Part shown: positions 1-8,211 of the stretch, one piece after another
Layout: each line of letters opens with the position of its first letter
How positions within the stretch are numbered: the first letter of the stretch is position 1
Source: Rhizobium sp. Root1212
GTDB taxonomy: Bacteria > Pseudomonadota > Alphaproteobacteria > Rhizobiales > Rhizobiaceae
Direction: 5' to 3'
Assembly (NCBI RefSeq): GCF_001424985.1
Contig: NZ_LMDA01000024.1
Coordinates: 166,107 to 230,106, forward strand
Length of the DNA: 64,000 nucleotides
Position numbers and translations under genes: made by a program
The notes under the pieces: model-generated
What the model was told of the DNA's origin: nothing
What the model saw: only the letters and a program-made list of their open reading frames with translations
Databases searched by the model: none

Positions 1-260
1 CGCTGGAAAAGCTGCTTGAATTCGGCCTCGTCCACCGGCTGGAAAGCATCAACGCCTTCGTCGCCTGCGCTCATCAGCACGATCATGCCCATGAACACGG
101 CGTGACCGCCTTCACCATCTGCGAGGATTGCGGCAACGTTGCCGAGCTTTGCGATCCGGTCATCGAGGAGCGGTTGTCCTTCCTTGCCACGCAGCAGCAG
201 TTCAAGACGGAAAAGACCACGATCGAAATCCGTGGCCATTGCCAGAGCTGCGCGGCCTGA
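1..260 (+). CDS. zur: Zinc uptake regulator Zur (Fur family), C-terminal part
   Basis: This is the 3' end of a Fur-superfamily metal regulator whose start lies before the window; the frame begins at base 3 and ends in TGA at 258-260. The visible 85 residues contain the dimerisation-domain pattern of Zur: a His-rich stretch (HQHDHAHEHG), then CEDCG (a CxxC structural zinc site) and a terminal CQSC (second CxxC). Zur proteins repress high-affinity zinc uptake genes when zinc is replete. The His-rich loop and the CxxC pair favour Zur over iron-type Fur or PerR, but the DNA-binding half is outside the window. Confidence 0.85.
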   Translation, partial: LEKLLEFGLVHRLESINAFVACAHQHDHAHEHGVTAFTICEDCGNVAELCDPVIEERLSFLATQQQFKTEKTTIEIRGHCQSCAA

Positions 261-359
261 GCGCCGGCTGCGACAAGATAGAGCAGATTGGCCCCTCGGC
301 GAAGCGACGGAAATGCTTTAGCTTTCTTCGCCTATGATCCGTTCCTGACGAGGCTTGCC

Positions 360-2729
360 TTGAACCCTATAGATCACCTGTTTTCGCCCGTTCTTTCCGC
401 CCATGCCCATGGAACGGCCGAGGCGGAGCCTGCCGCCGAGACGGTGATCGATCCCGTCTGCGGCATGACGGTCAAGCTCGGCATCGGCAAGCCGAACCTC
501 TCCTATCAGGGCATGACCTATCACTTCTGCAGCCAACGCTGCCACGACCGTTTTGGCGCCGATCCCTGGTTCTTCCTTTCCGGCCATTCGAAAAACAAGC
601 CCAAGGTCGCCAAAAAGGCCGCGCTCTACACCTGCCCGATGGACCCCGAGATTATCAGGGATGCGCCGGGAACCTGCCCGATCTGCGGCATGGCGCTGGA
701 ACCCATGGGCGCACCAGTCGAGGGGCCGAACCATGAGCTTGTCGATTTTACCCGCCGCTTTTGGGTGAGCCTCGTCTGTGCCGCTCCGCTGGTCGTCCTC
801 TCGATGGGGCCAATGGTCGGCCTGCCGGTGCGCGACTGGATCGGCGGACGGCTTGCCACCATCCTTGAGCTTCTTCTCGCCACGCCCGTCGTACTCTGGG
901 CGGCAAAGCCGTTCTTCGAGCGTGGATGGGTGTCGATCCGTACCGGTCACTACAATATGTGGACGCTGATCGCGCTCGGGGTCGGCGCGGCCTATCTCTA
1001 TAGTGTTGTGGCCACATTGGCGCCGGGGGTGTTTCCCATGGAGTTCGGCGGCCATCACGGCGAGGTCGCCGTCTATTTCGAAGCCGCGACGGTCATCGTC
1101 GCGTTGGTTTTCGTCGGCCAGATCCTCGAACTCAGGGCTCGCGAGCGCACCGGCGATGCCATCCGCGCGCTGATGAACCTTGCTCCACGTATCGCCCGGC
1201 GCATCCAGCCTGACGGCAGCGAGCAGGACGCGCCGCTCGAAAACATCCTTGCCGGCGACCGTGTGCGCGTGCGGCCGGGCGAAAGCGTGCCGGTCGACGG
1301 AATTGTTGTCGAGGGCAGTTCCAGCATCGATGAAAGCATGATCACTGGCGAGCCGGTGCCGGTGGAGAAAACACCGGGAACGACCGTGACCGGCGGCACG
1401 ATTAACCGCAACGGCAGCCTGATCGTCAAGGCAGAGAAGGTCGGCAGCGATACGGTGCTGGCGCGCATCGTCGATATGGTTGCCTCCGCCCAGCGGTCGC
1501 GGCCACCGATCCAGAAGCTCGCCGACCGCGTGGCCGGCTGGTTCGTGCCGGCAGTGGTTCTGGTTGCCGTTATCGCCTTCTTTGCATGGTTGATTCTCGG
1601 CCCGTCACCATCCTTCGTCTACGGGTTGGTTGCCGCCGTGTCCGTGCTGATCATTGCCTGCCCCTGTGCGCTGGGTCTTGCGACACCGATCTCGATCATG
1701 ACAGCGACGGGCAGGGGTGCGCAATCCGGCGTGCTCGTGCGCGAAGCAGCCGCTCTGGAGCGTCTTGCGGGCGTTGATACACTTATTGTCGATAAGACCG
1801 GTACGCTCACGGAGGGCAAGCCCGAACTCACGGATATCCTGACTGTCGGCGATTTTACCGAAGCGCATGTCCTGAAACTCGCGGCGTCCCTCGAAAAGGC
1901 ATCCGAACATCCGCTGGCCGATGCCATCGTCGCGGGTGCTACGGATCGCGGTGTGGCCACGCTTGCGCCGGAACGGTTCGAGGCGGTGAACGGGCGGGGT
2001 GTTTCCGGCATCGTCGGGGATGAAGTCGCGGTTGTCGGCAATGCCGCCATGATGGCGCATAACGGCATCGATATCGCAGCCGTGGAAGGCGATATGCAGC
2101 GGTTGCGTAGCAACGGCCGCACCGCGCTCTATATTGCCATCGATGGTCGCCTGGCCGGCATCGTTGCGCTCGCGGATCGCATCAAGCCGAACGCCGCCGA
2201 TGCGATCCGTGCCCTTCACGCCCAAAACATCCGCATCATCATGGCCACCGGCGATAATGCCATCACCGCCGGCGCCGTTGCACGCGAACTCGGCATCGAC
2301 GAGGTGGCTGCCGACCAGATGCCCGAAAGCAAGCGCCAACTCGTCGAAAAGCTGAAAGCCGAAGGCCGCGTCGTCGCCATGGCCGGTGACGGTATCAACG
2401 ATGCGCCGGCGCTCGCTACGGCCGATGTCGGCATTGCCATGGGCACCGGCGCCGATGTTGCGCTGGAAAGCGCCGGCATCACCCTTCTCAAGGGTGACCT
2501 GACCGGCATCGTCCGGGCGCGAAGACTGGCCGAGGCGACGCTGTCGAATATCCGGCAGAACCTGTTTTTCGCCTTTGCCTACAATGTCGTCGGCGTGCCG
2601 GTGGCGGCGGGCGTGCTGTATCCGATTACCGGCTCGCTGCTGTCTCCGATGCTGGCGGCGGCGGCCATGAGTCTGTCATCGGTCTCGGTGATCTCGAATG
2701 CCTTGCGGCTGAAGACGCTGCGTCTCTGA
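360..2729 (+). CDS. Copper-type heavy-metal translocating P-type ATPase (YHS and metal-binding N-terminus)
   Basis: P1B-type ATPase that exports Cu(I) or related ions from the cytoplasm. Domains in order: a YHS-type metal site (DPVCGMTV...CSQRCHDRF), a heavy-metal-binding motif (YTCPMDPEI...[10 protein letters not shown]), about eight membrane segments with the CPC motif ([11 protein letters not shown]), the phosphorylation motif DKTGTLT, the SEHPLA nucleotide-site motif and the [10 protein letters not shown] hinge. It has no N-terminal GMxCxxC HMA domain; the YHS/HMBD pair replaces it. The frame is open from TTG 288, but TTG 360 has GAGG six bases upstream and is preferred; no in-frame ATG precedes the YHS motif. 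It follows zur by about 100 bases in the same direction. It resembles CopA/ActP-type pumps, but which one is not certain. Confidence 0.93.
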   Translation: MNPIDHLFSPVLSAHAHGTAEAEPAAETVIDPVCGMTVKLGIGKPNLSYQGMTYHFCSQRCHDRFGADPWFFLSGHSKNKPKVAKKAALYTCPMDPEIIRDAPGTCPICGMALEPMGAPVEGPNHELVDFTRRFWVSLVCAAPLVVLSMGPMVGLPVRDWIGGRLATILELLLATPVVLWAAKPFFERGWVSIRTGHYNMWTLIALGVGAAYLYSVVATLAPGVFPMEFGGHHGEVAVYFEAATVIVALVFVGQILELRARERTGDAIRALMNLAPRIARRIQPDGSEQDAPLENILAGDRVRVRPGESVPVDGIVVEGSSSIDESMITGEPVPVEKTPGTTVTGGTINRNGSLIVKAEKVGSDTVLARIVDMVASAQRSRPPIQKLADRVAGWFVPAVVLVAVIAFFAWLILGPSPSFVYGLVAAVSVLIIACPCALGLATPISIMTATGRGAQSGVLVREAAALERLAGVDTLIVDKTGTLTEGKPELTDILTVGDFTEAHVLKLAASLEKASEHPLADAIVAGATDRGVATLAPERFEAVNGRGVSGIVGDEVAVVGNAAMMAHNGIDIAAVEGDMQRLRSNGRTALYIAIDGRLAGIVALADRIKPNAADAIRALHAQNIRIIMATGDNAITAGAVARELGIDEVAADQMPESKRQLVEKLKAEGRVVAMAGDGINDAPALATADVGIAMGTGADVALESAGITLLKGDLTGIVRARRLAEATLSNIRQNLFFAFAYNVVGVPVAAGVLYPITGSLLSPMLAAAAMSLSSVSVISNALRLKTLRL

Positions 2730-2740
2730 TGAAAGACGTG

Positions 2741-3271
2741 TCAGCCTATAATGTCCAGGCTTACGGAAAAGCGCTGCCAGTTGCGGACGTAGCTGTCGGC
2801 TGATTTTTTCAGGCCGGCGACGGCAGCGTCGTCCAGCAGGCGAATGGCCTTGGCGGGGGCACCGACAATCAGGGAATTGTCGGGGAAGGCCTTGCCTTCG
2901 GTCACCAGCGCATTTGCGCCGACAAGGCAATTGTTGCCGATGATGGCGCCGTTCAGCACCGTGGCGCCCATGCCGATCAGGCTGTTGTGGCCGACGGTGC
3001 AGCCATGCACGATGGCCCGGTGGCCGATAGTGCAGCCTTCGCCGATGGTCGTCGGGAAGCCCGGATCGACATGCACCACCGCGCCTTCCTGGATATTGCT
3101 GCGGGCGCCGACGACGATCGGCTCGTTATCGCCCCGAAGCACCGCCCCGAACCAGATGCCGACATCCTCGCCGAGGATGACATTGCCGATCACGTGCGCG
3201 TCCGGCGCGATCCAGTAGCTTCCGTTCGGCGGTGTGGTCGGCCGCTGGGGGCCAAGGGCGTAGAGTGGCAA
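2741..3271 (-). CDS. Gamma-class carbonic anhydrase-like hexapeptide-repeat protein (YrdA/PaaY type)
   Basis: A 176-residue left-handed beta-helix protein. Repeated hexapeptide turns are visible across residues 20-150 (IGNVILGED, VVGARSNIQ, IGEGCTIGH, VGHNSLIGM, IGNNCLVGA). It keeps the gamma-CA metal-site layout: RGDNEPI, then HVD near residue 68, then IGHRAIVHGC with two further histidines. Such proteins form trimers binding Zn or Fe; many of this subfamily have unknown substrates and not all have carbonic anhydrase activity. It converges on the copper ATPase with 11 bases between stops and is transcribed after the FAH-family gene, 13 bases downstream, so the two are probably co-transcribed. 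Confidence 0.9.
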   Translation of the reverse strand: MPLYALGPQRPTTPPNGSYWIAPDAHVIGNVILGEDVGIWFGAVLRGDNEPIVVGARSNIQEGAVVHVDPGFPTTIGEGCTIGHRAIVHGCTVGHNSLIGMGATVLNGAIIGNNCLVGANALVTEGKAFPDNSLIVGAPAKAIRLLDDAAVAGLKKSADSYVRNWQRFSVSLDIIG

Positions 3272-3284
3272 GGTTTCGCTCCTT

Positions 3285-3971
3285 TCAGACGACCGTCAGG
3301 GAAAGTGTGTCGACGCCATCGACGCCGCAATTGATCCGATCGCCGCGATGCACGGCGCCGACGCCGGCGGGCGTGCCCGTCAGGATGACATCGCCAGCGG
3401 CGAGCACGAAGAGACGGGAGAGTTCAGCGATGATTTCAGGAACCTTCCAGATCATCTGGTCGAGATTGCCGTCCTGCTTGATCACACCGTTGACGTTGAG
3501 CCAGATTCGGCCGTGCGACGGATGGCCTATGCGGTCGGTGGGCTGGATGGCCGAGATCGGCGCGGAATGTTCGAAGGCCTTGGCCACCTCCCAGGGACGG
3601 CCCGCCGCCTTCGCTTCCGCCTGCAGGTCGCGGCGCGTGAAATCGATGGCGACGCCGTAGCCATAGACGCAATCCAGCGCGACGGCGGCGTCGATATCGG
3701 CACCGCCTGATTTCAGCGCGACCGCCAGTTCGATTTCGTGATGCACATCCTGCGACAGCGGAGGGTAGGGGAAGTTCTCGTTCTCGAACAGCAGGTTGTC
3801 CGGGTTCTTCTGAAAGAAGAAAGGCGCTTCACGATTGGGATCATGGCCCATTTCGATCGCATGGGCGGCGTAGTTGCGCCCTACGCAGTAGACGCGCCGC
3901 ACCGGGAAACGGTCTTCAAGACCGGCGACAGGCAACAGAACAGGCTGGGGAGTGGAGAAAACTGTAGACAT
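3285..3971 (-). CDS. Fumarylacetoacetate hydrolase family protein
   Basis: A 228-residue FAH-fold hydrolase or decarboxylase. The metal-binding acidic motif is present as HHEIELAVAL, with the upstream RVYCVGRNYAAHA and FFFQKNPDNL stretches and the C-terminal GDVILTGTPAGVG signature. These enzymes cleave C-C bonds of acylpyruvates or decarboxylate oxaloacetate with Mg2+; the closest general type is the YcgM/acylpyruvase group, and the substrate cannot be told from sequence. An upstream ATG at 3989 is in frame, but the start at 3971 removes a poorly conserved leader. It is first of a two-gene unit with the hexapeptide protein. Confidence 0.9.
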   Translation of the reverse strand: MSTVFSTPQPVLLPVAGLEDRFPVRRVYCVGRNYAAHAIEMGHDPNREAPFFFQKNPDNLLFENENFPYPPLSQDVHHEIELAVALKSGGADIDAAVALDCVYGYGVAIDFTRRDLQAEAKAAGRPWEVAKAFEHSAPISAIQPTDRIGHPSHGRIWLNVNGVIKQDGNLDQMIWKVPEIIAELSRLFVLAAGDVILTGTPAGVGAVHRGDRINCGVDGVDTLSLTVV

Positions 3972-4037
3972 GCGAATCCCGGCTGGCATGGGCGACGCAT
4001 GAGGATAGCACCGCTTTGCCGGGTGGGAAGAGAAACT

Positions 4038-4241
4038 TCAGCTGCAGATATAGGCCTGCAACTGGTCGCGTGTCAGCAACCGGCTGCCAGTGCGGGTATT
4101 CTGCTCGGGATGGGTATATTCGAGGCTTGGCACATCCGGCAACTCCAGCGCCTGCCGAACATTCATGATGCCGACATCACGGCGGCCCGAGCTATCCCGG
4201 AAACTGACCTCGACGATGCGGTTGAGTTGTTCCGTGTGCAT
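4038..4241 (-). CDS. Small protein of unknown function (67 aa)
   Basis: An unrecognised 67-residue protein, hydrophilic, with no signal peptide or membrane segment. It is probably real: the minus strand carries GGGAGAG eight bases before the ATG, there is no competing gene, and the reading frame is clean. The N-terminus (MHTEQLNRIVEVSF) and a basic middle (RDSSGRRDVGIM) suggest a small soluble protein. It is monocistronic, 67 bases upstream of the FAH-family start on the same strand, so it could share that transcript. No function is proposed. Confidence 0.6.
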   Translation of the reverse strand: MHTEQLNRIVEVSFRDSSGRRDVGIMNVRQALELPDVPSLEYTHPEQNTRTGSRLLTRDQLQAYICS

Positions 4242-4556
4242 TGTTCTCTCCCTGTATGTTTTTTGTATTTCGCAGTTGCTACTCCGAAATTGGTTTTTAT
4301 GAGGCGTTTGCTAAACGAAGATGCCATAGGCAAACCGATGAAAACAGTCGTTTTTCGCACCAGAGGTAACAAATATCAGGTTTGTGCGACAGAAACGTGA
4401 TCAAGGCAGCCGATTCGACTGCAAAATTTCCTCGAAACGGCTGCAGGATCATCGCAATCGCAGCATTTTCTTCGAATATGCTGCAATGCAACCTTTTGCG
4501 CGGCTTGGAACCATTGGCGGATTCAGTTGTTTCTTTGCAAACAGAAGGAGGCCATC
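4242..4556. other. Intergenic region upstream of the small membrane protein
   Basis: This 315-base divergent region is AT-richer than its surroundings and holds promoters for both neighbours. Short ORFs cross it, but none has a ribosome site. A GGAAC/TGTT element close to the right-hand gene is listed separately. Nothing else could be identified. Confidence 0.5.
4507..4531 (+). promoter_or_regulatory. Putative EcfG (general stress sigma factor) promoter
   Basis: GGAAC at 4507-4511 is followed after 16 bases by TGTT at 4528-4531. The alphaproteobacterial EcfG/RpoE2 consensus is GGAAC, 16-17 bases, cGTT, so this is a three-of-four match in the -10 part. It ends 25 bases before the start codon of the small membrane protein, which would give a short leader containing the AAGGAGG site. 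The motif is seen directly; use by EcfG is inferred. Confidence 0.4.
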
Positions 4557-4802
4557 ATGGCAAATGTGAAAAACCTGAGAAGCGGCTTTACTGGCGAATT
4601 GCCGGACAAGAGCACTGTCGCCGAGAAAGCCAAGGAAGCAGCCGGCTATATTCGGGACGAGGCCGGCGCCGTTACCCGCCATGCCCAGGACCATCCCTCC
4701 AGCACCGGCGCATTGGTTCTGACGATCGGCGCAATGGCGTTTTTGGCGGGCTATCTCATCGGTTCCTCTGCCGCGCCTCCGCCGCGAAGCCGTTTCTGGT
4801 AA
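4557..4802 (+). CDS. Small C-terminally membrane-anchored protein (DUF883/YtxH-like)
   Basis: An 81-residue protein with a charged amphipathic N-terminal helix (VAEKAKEAAGYIRDEAG), a short linker and one C-terminal transmembrane helix (ALVLTIGAMAFLAGYLIGSS) ending in a Pro/Arg tail. This is the layout of DUF883/YtxH-type tail-anchored stress proteins of the inner membrane, some of which bind ribosomes or the nucleoid; the family assignment here is by architecture only. The start at ATG 4557 has GAAGGAGG eight bases upstream. An upstream EcfG-like promoter fits a general stress gene. An intrinsic-terminator-bearing sRNA follows. Confidence 0.8.
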   Translation: MANVKNLRSGFTGELPDKSTVAEKAKEAAGYIRDEAGAVTRHAQDHPSSTGALVLTIGAMAFLAGYLIGSSAAPPPRSRFW

Positions 4803-4840
4803 CGCAAATTCGAATTTTGTTGCGATGCATCCAAAACCTC

Positions 4841-4869
4841 TTGTTATTGCTGCATCGCAATATTATACT
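4841..4869 (+). promoter_or_regulatory. Sigma-70 promoter of the alpha-r14-like sRNA
   Basis: TTGTTA at 4841-4846 and TATACT at 4864-4869 are separated by exactly 17 bases, giving a predicted transcription start near 4876, one base before the first stem of the sRNA. Spacing and position agree with the RNA model; the boxes themselves are moderate matches. Confidence 0.65.
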
Positions 4870-4875
4870 TCTTCC

Positions 4876-4998
4876 TGTCGCGGCGATTCACTCCTCCTCC
4901 CGGAATGCTGCGACGGGATCGATGACCATCCTCCTCCCGGTTGTCGATAAAATCGAAAGCCTGCCGCCTCCTCCTCCCGCGGCAGGCTTTCTGCATTT
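4876..4998 (+). ncRNA. Alpha-r14-type trans-acting sRNA with three anti-Shine-Dalgarno hairpins
   Basis: Three successive stem-loops each expose a CCTCCTCCC loop, complementary to Shine-Dalgarno sequences. Stem 1 spans 4877-4914 (GTCGC pairs with GCGAC, with inner ATTC/GAAT). Stem 2 spans 4918-4948 (ATCGATGAC pairs with GTTGTCGAT). Stem 3 spans 4956-4990 (a 12-bp stem, AAAGCCTGCCGC with its complement) and serves as terminator, followed by a T-rich tail. A 17-spaced promoter lies immediately upstream. Length near 120 nt, three-hairpin form and repeated anti-SD loops match the rhizobial alpha-r14 family (Smr14C/NfeR1 in Sinorhizobium), which represses translation of many transport mRNAs. The family assignment is from structure, not alignment. 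Confidence 0.85.
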
Positions 4999-5070
4999 TA
5001 GGGCTTTCACAGGGAACCAAATCAGCTATCCTGAATTGACGTGTTGGCTGACTATGCGGAGGAGGTATTG

Positions 5071-5313
5071 ATGCCACATGCAAAATGGGAAAACCCGGTC
5101 GAGCTTGGCTCCAACAACAGCGGAATGCAGCTTGTCCAGGGGCCTTTCGATGCCCTTATATGCCTGATGGATACCTGGCCCGATCTCAGGGGGCCGCGTT
5201 ATGTCGCGGCGCGTAGCCTGTGCCGGGCGGCGCTCGACGGACGCCGCTCGCCGGAAGAGGCGCGCGAGGTTTTTGTCTCGGCCGCCAGAGAAGCAAATCT
5301 GGCCGCCAATTGA
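5071..5313 (+). CDS. DUF982 domain-containing small protein
   Basis: An 80-residue protein matching the DUF982 pattern common and often multi-copy in rhizobia: an N-terminal strand, then GPFDALICLMDTWPDLRGPRY, then a helix with ARSLCRAALDGRRSPEEAREVFVSAAREA. Function is unknown. The start at ATG 5071 has GGAGGAGG seven bases upstream, much stronger than the alternative at 5041. It is monocistronic, just downstream of the sRNA terminator and in the same direction. Its very strong Shine-Dalgarno site makes it formally a possible target of the anti-SD sRNA, but so would be many genes. Confidence 0.88.
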   Translation: MPHAKWENPVELGSNNSGMQLVQGPFDALICLMDTWPDLRGPRYVAARSLCRAALDGRRSPEEAREVFVSAAREANLAAN

Positions 5314-5514
5314 CGATCCATCAACTGCGGTGTGCACGGACGCTGTCTAAAGCGTGACCGCCGCCGCAGCGGATCGCAGCGCGATCGAATGGGCTGCGGC
5401 GGGCGCTATGCTGTCGCCGCAAGGCTCGTTTTTGATGCGCGATCTCGCTTTTTCGCCCGTCCGGCTGTATAGGCGGGTTCGAAACCTGTTTCCTGAAAAC
5501 GAAGATCCGTATTG

Positions 5515-6615
5515 ATGTCATCCATCACTGCCGACCAGCCGCAAAAGGCCCGTGCATTTGCGCGGCCCATCTTTGCCGTGGCCCCCATGATCGACTGGAC
5601 CGATACCCATTATCGGCGGCTGGCGCGGCTGCTGTCGGGGCATGCCTTGCTCTACACCGAGATGATCGTGGCCGATGCGATCCTGCGCGGCGACCGGCAG
5701 CGACTGCTCGGTCATGATGCCGCCGAACAGCCGGTGGCCCTGCAACTGGGTGGCAACGATCCCGCGAAGATGGCGGAAGCGGCTCAGGCCGGCGAAGCCT
5801 TCGGCTATGCCGAGATCAACATGAACGTCGGCTGTCCTTCCGACCGGGTGCAATCCGGCACCTTCGGCGCCTGCCTGATGCGCGAGCCGGCGCTGGTTGC
5901 GGAATGCGTGGCGGCAATGAAGGCGGCGGTATCGATCCCCGTGACCGTCAAGTGCCGCATCGGTGTCGACGACCAGGACCCGGAGATTGCGCTGCGCGAC
6001 CTCGTCGCCCGCGTTGCGGATGCGGGCACCGATGCTGTGTGGGTGCATGCGCGGAAGGCCTGGCTGCAGGGGCTTTCGCCGAAGGAAAACCGCGATATCC
6101 CGCCGCTCGACTACGGTATCGTCCACCGGCTGAAGGCGGAAAATCCCAGCCTTTTCATCGGTATCAATGGCGGGCTTCAGAGTTTGAGTCAGGCCCTTGA
6201 GGTCTTGAATCAGGATACTCCTCTCGATGGCGTCATGCTCGGCCGTGCCGCCTATCATGATAGCGCGATGCTGACGGGCGTGGACGATTATTTTCCGCAT
6301 CCGCTGACGGGGGATGTGCCGGTGTACCGCGTTTCCGAGGATTTCAATGCGCAGGGGCACCGGACGTCGCCGGATTTCTGGCTCGGCGTGCGCGACGCGA
6401 TGATGGCCCATGCCGGCGAGCATATCGCGCGCGGCGGGCGATTGAACCACGTGACGCGGCACATGGTCGGCCTCTTCCAGGGCTGGCCGGGTGCGCGGCG
6501 CTACCGGCAAATCCTGTCGGCCGATGCGACTCGGGCAGGGGCGGGACCGGAGATCATCGCGGCCGCCTTCGATACGGTACTGACGGCTGCGGCTGGGGCG
6601 CAGGCGGCGGAATGA
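5515..6615 (+). CDS. dusA: tRNA-dihydrouridine(20/20a) synthase DusA
   Basis: A 366-residue FMN-dependent TIM-barrel enzyme reducing uridine in the tRNA D-loop. Visible signatures are FAVAPMIDWTD at the barrel start, YTEMIVADAIL, the product-site motif EINMNVGCPSDRVQ, the catalytic-loop cysteine in GTFGACLM, VTVKCRIGVDD, VWVHARKAWLQGLSPKENR and INGGLQS. The YTEM, HARKAWLQGLSPKENR and overall length are those of DusA rather than DusB or DusC. The ATG at 5515 is preferred to the overlapping TTG at 5512. dusA is a known integration site for prophages in proteobacteria, but the 5' end here is intact with no integrase nearby. Confidence 0.95.
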   Translation: MSSITADQPQKARAFARPIFAVAPMIDWTDTHYRRLARLLSGHALLYTEMIVADAILRGDRQRLLGHDAAEQPVALQLGGNDPAKMAEAAQAGEAFGYAEINMNVGCPSDRVQSGTFGACLMREPALVAECVAAMKAAVSIPVTVKCRIGVDDQDPEIALRDLVARVADAGTDAVWVHARKAWLQGLSPKENRDIPPLDYGIVHRLKAENPSLFIGINGGLQSLSQALEVLNQDTPLDGVMLGRAAYHDSAMLTGVDDYFPHPLTGDVPVYRVSEDFNAQGHRTSPDFWLGVRDAMMAHAGEHIARGGRLNHVTRHMVGLFQGWPGARRYRQILSADATRAGAGPEIIAAAFDTVLTAAAGAQAAE

Positions 6616-6639
6616 ATTTTTTCAGAAGTCATGAAAACA

Positions 6640-6665
6640 AAAACGGCGCCCGAGGGCGCCGTTTT
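6640..6665. terminator. Bidirectional intrinsic terminator between dusA and the cold-shock gene
   Basis: An 11-bp perfect stem, AAAACGGCGCC with its complement, and a CGAG loop. It has A/T-rich flanks on both sides, so it can serve the two convergent genes. Confidence 0.85.
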
Positions 6666-6688
6666 CGTATGTGGTATCCAACCGAGGC

Positions 6689-6898
6689 TTAGGCCTGCAG
6701 GTTGACGGCCTTCGGGCCTTTGCCCATGCGATCCGGCTCGGTGTCGAAGGTGACCTGCTGGCCGTCCTTCAGTGTCTGGAGGCCGGCGGCCTGGACTGCG
6801 GAGATGTGGACGAAAACGTCCTTCGCGCCGCCTTCCGGGGTGATGAAGCCGAAGCCCTTTTCCTGGTTGAAGAATTTTACGGTGCCTTTGGTGGCCAT
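6689..6898 (-). CDS. Cold-shock domain protein (CspA family)
   Basis: A 69-residue single cold-shock domain with the RNA-binding motifs RNP1 (KGFGFITPE) and RNP2 (VFVHISAV), beginning [13 protein letters not shown] as typical of rhizobial Csp proteins. It binds single-stranded nucleic acid and acts as an RNA chaperone. The start has AAGGAC about ten bases upstream. A gene-free stretch of about 300 bases precedes it and probably contains a long structured 5' leader, as in other csp genes, though I could not model one. rhizobia carry several paralogues, so I give no letter. Confidence 0.95.
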   Translation of the reverse strand: MATKGTVKFFNQEKGFGFITPEGGAKDVFVHISAVQAAGLQTLKDGQQVTFDTEPDRMGKGPKAVNLQA

Positions 6899-7198
6899 GG
6901 GAGAAGTCCTTTTTCCCTTTGATGTAGTATCCGAACCCCCCGGCGGGGATAAGGAGGCTTTTTTCCTTTCGCCTTTTCTCTTGCGAGAACCGACGAAAAG
7001 ACAGTCGAGAAGTCACGAGAACGGGGAAAGAACGTCTACAGCAGCGCCTTTCGGCAATGCGCCCGGCTTCAAAAAGCCGGGACCATACAGCCAGTCCAGT
7101 CTCCGGGAAAACCCGAACGGGCAAATAGGTGGCAGTTTTCGCGGAAAAAGGCAAGCGATACAGGCCAAAAAAACACCAATCCGAAAAACGAGAACCTA
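6899..7198. other. Leader/intergenic region upstream of the cold-shock gene
   Basis: No convincing coding sequence. It contains an 8-bp perfect inverted repeat, CCCGGCTT/AAGCCGGG, at 7062-7081 without a T-run on either strand, and purine/pyrimidine-skewed sequence next to the csp start. It probably holds the csp promoter and 5' UTR. Confidence 0.4.
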
Positions 7199-7639
7199 TT
7201 AGATTTCAGTGGTTTGCTCTACCGCAGCCGATCTCGCCCCAATTTTGGGCGTCTTGCAACGATACAGAGCCCGCCGCCAGAGCCGGGCTTCGGGGTGCAG
7301 CCTGTCGCTGCGCGGCAAACTGGCGGCGATGATTTCGACCGCGGCCTTGGCCAGCGGACTCAAGGTCGCCGCATCCGTGCCGTGTCGGACAAATGCGCCC
7401 GGCACCAGCCACACAGCCCACTGCCGCGCCAGATCGCGCAGGCTCTCGTAAAGCGCCTGCTGGTTGCCGGTGAGCAGGCCGAGGCACCACGGCGCTTTCG
7501 TTTCGCGGGAGATGTAGAGGCACCTGCGCCGCTGCCGGCATTTGCGGGTGCAGACGAGACCGGGCAGGGCCAGCATCTCGGCCGTGCGCGCCTGGATGGC
7601 GCTGTCGAGCTGTTGCGGGATGCGGCTGAAATCGACCAT
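7199..7639 (-). CDS. Hypothetical protein with a Cys-rich basic motif
   Basis: An unrecognised protein of about 146 residues. It opens MVDFSRIPQQLDSAIQAR and carries a basic cysteine cluster, CTRKCRQRRRC, near residue 30, followed by helical segments rich in Leu/Ala and a basic C-terminus (ARLWRRALYRCKTPK). The cluster could hold a metal, but no known family comes to mind. The ATG at 7639 has AGGAA nine bases upstream; an ATG at 7663 is also possible, and the frame is open as far as 7783. Frame and composition look coding. The gene is isolated between csp and a repeat-bearing spacer. Confidence 0.6.
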   Translation of the reverse strand: MVDFSRIPQQLDSAIQARTAEMLALPGLVCTRKCRQRRRCLYISRETKAPWCLGLLTGNQQALYESLRDLARQWAVWLVPGAFVRHGTDAATLSPLAKAAVEIIAASLPRSDRLHPEARLWRRALYRCKTPKIGARSAAVEQTTEI

Positions 7640-8211
7640 GGCGGTGTTCCTGTTCGAGGGCATGAGTCTTCCGCCCGCCGGGTGCGGGCTTGGCTGGCAT
7701 TTGGACGGGGCACTGGAAAGAGCCTCTATGGTGGTAATGGTGTGGCTCTCGCCAGCGCCCCGTTCGGCGGTTTTTGCCCGCAACTTCGTTCCCTCTGCTT
7801 CCCTTCCCTGAAGAAGGGCGTTGTGTGCCGCACAGGCACGCCCGGAGCGAGAACCGGAACCGGCTTGCGCCGGCCCCGCCGTCTCCGGAAGGGGAACAGT
7901 TTCTGCGAACCCCGGAGGGACGGGTATGCGTCTGCCCCATCCGCCCGGCGCCGGTCCCGCCTCGCCATCACGCCTGATGGCCTATCCTTGCGACGGGACG
8001 AGATCAGTATGGCGCGGGGTTTTCAGGCGGGAATTGGCGGGGATAACATTTTTGATCGGGTGCGGAAGGTGCCGGCTCTTTCCGCTAAAGCGTATCGCGA
8101 TCTTCCAGATTCGCTCCGTACGCTCTCGCTCCTTGTTTTTACGCATGTCTTTTCGCAAAACCGCTGCACGCTTTAGCGAGACATGCTTTGGGGAGACGAG
8201 GACGCGCGATC
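7640..8211. other. Gene-poor spacer with repeat-like segments
   Basis: About 570 bases without a supported gene. ORFs cross it on both strands but lack ribosome sites and have repeat-like composition. The right part (8083-8178) is a palindromic element listed separately. The left part is rich in short GC inverted repeats (for example CCGGCTTGCGCCGG near 7860) and looks like degraded intergenic repeat sequence. Confidence 0.4.
8083..8178. repeat. Palindrome-bounded rhizobial intergenic element
   Basis: Perfect 10-bp inverted repeats CGCTAAAGCG (8083-8092) and CGCTTTAGCG (8169-8178) bound a segment containing TTGTTTTTACGCATGTCTTT and CGCAAAACCGCTGCACG. That wording is recognisable from multi-copy intergenic elements of Rhizobium/Agrobacterium chromosomes. 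The inverted repeats are seen here; the multi-copy nature is recalled. Confidence 0.55.

Noticed and set aside
5515-6615. Prophage or island insertion at dusA
   Set aside because: dusA is a known attachment site, but its 5' end is intact and no integrase or att duplication is present.
7062-7081. Terminator from the CCCGGCTT/AAGCCGGG hairpin
   Set aside because: No T-run follows on either strand.
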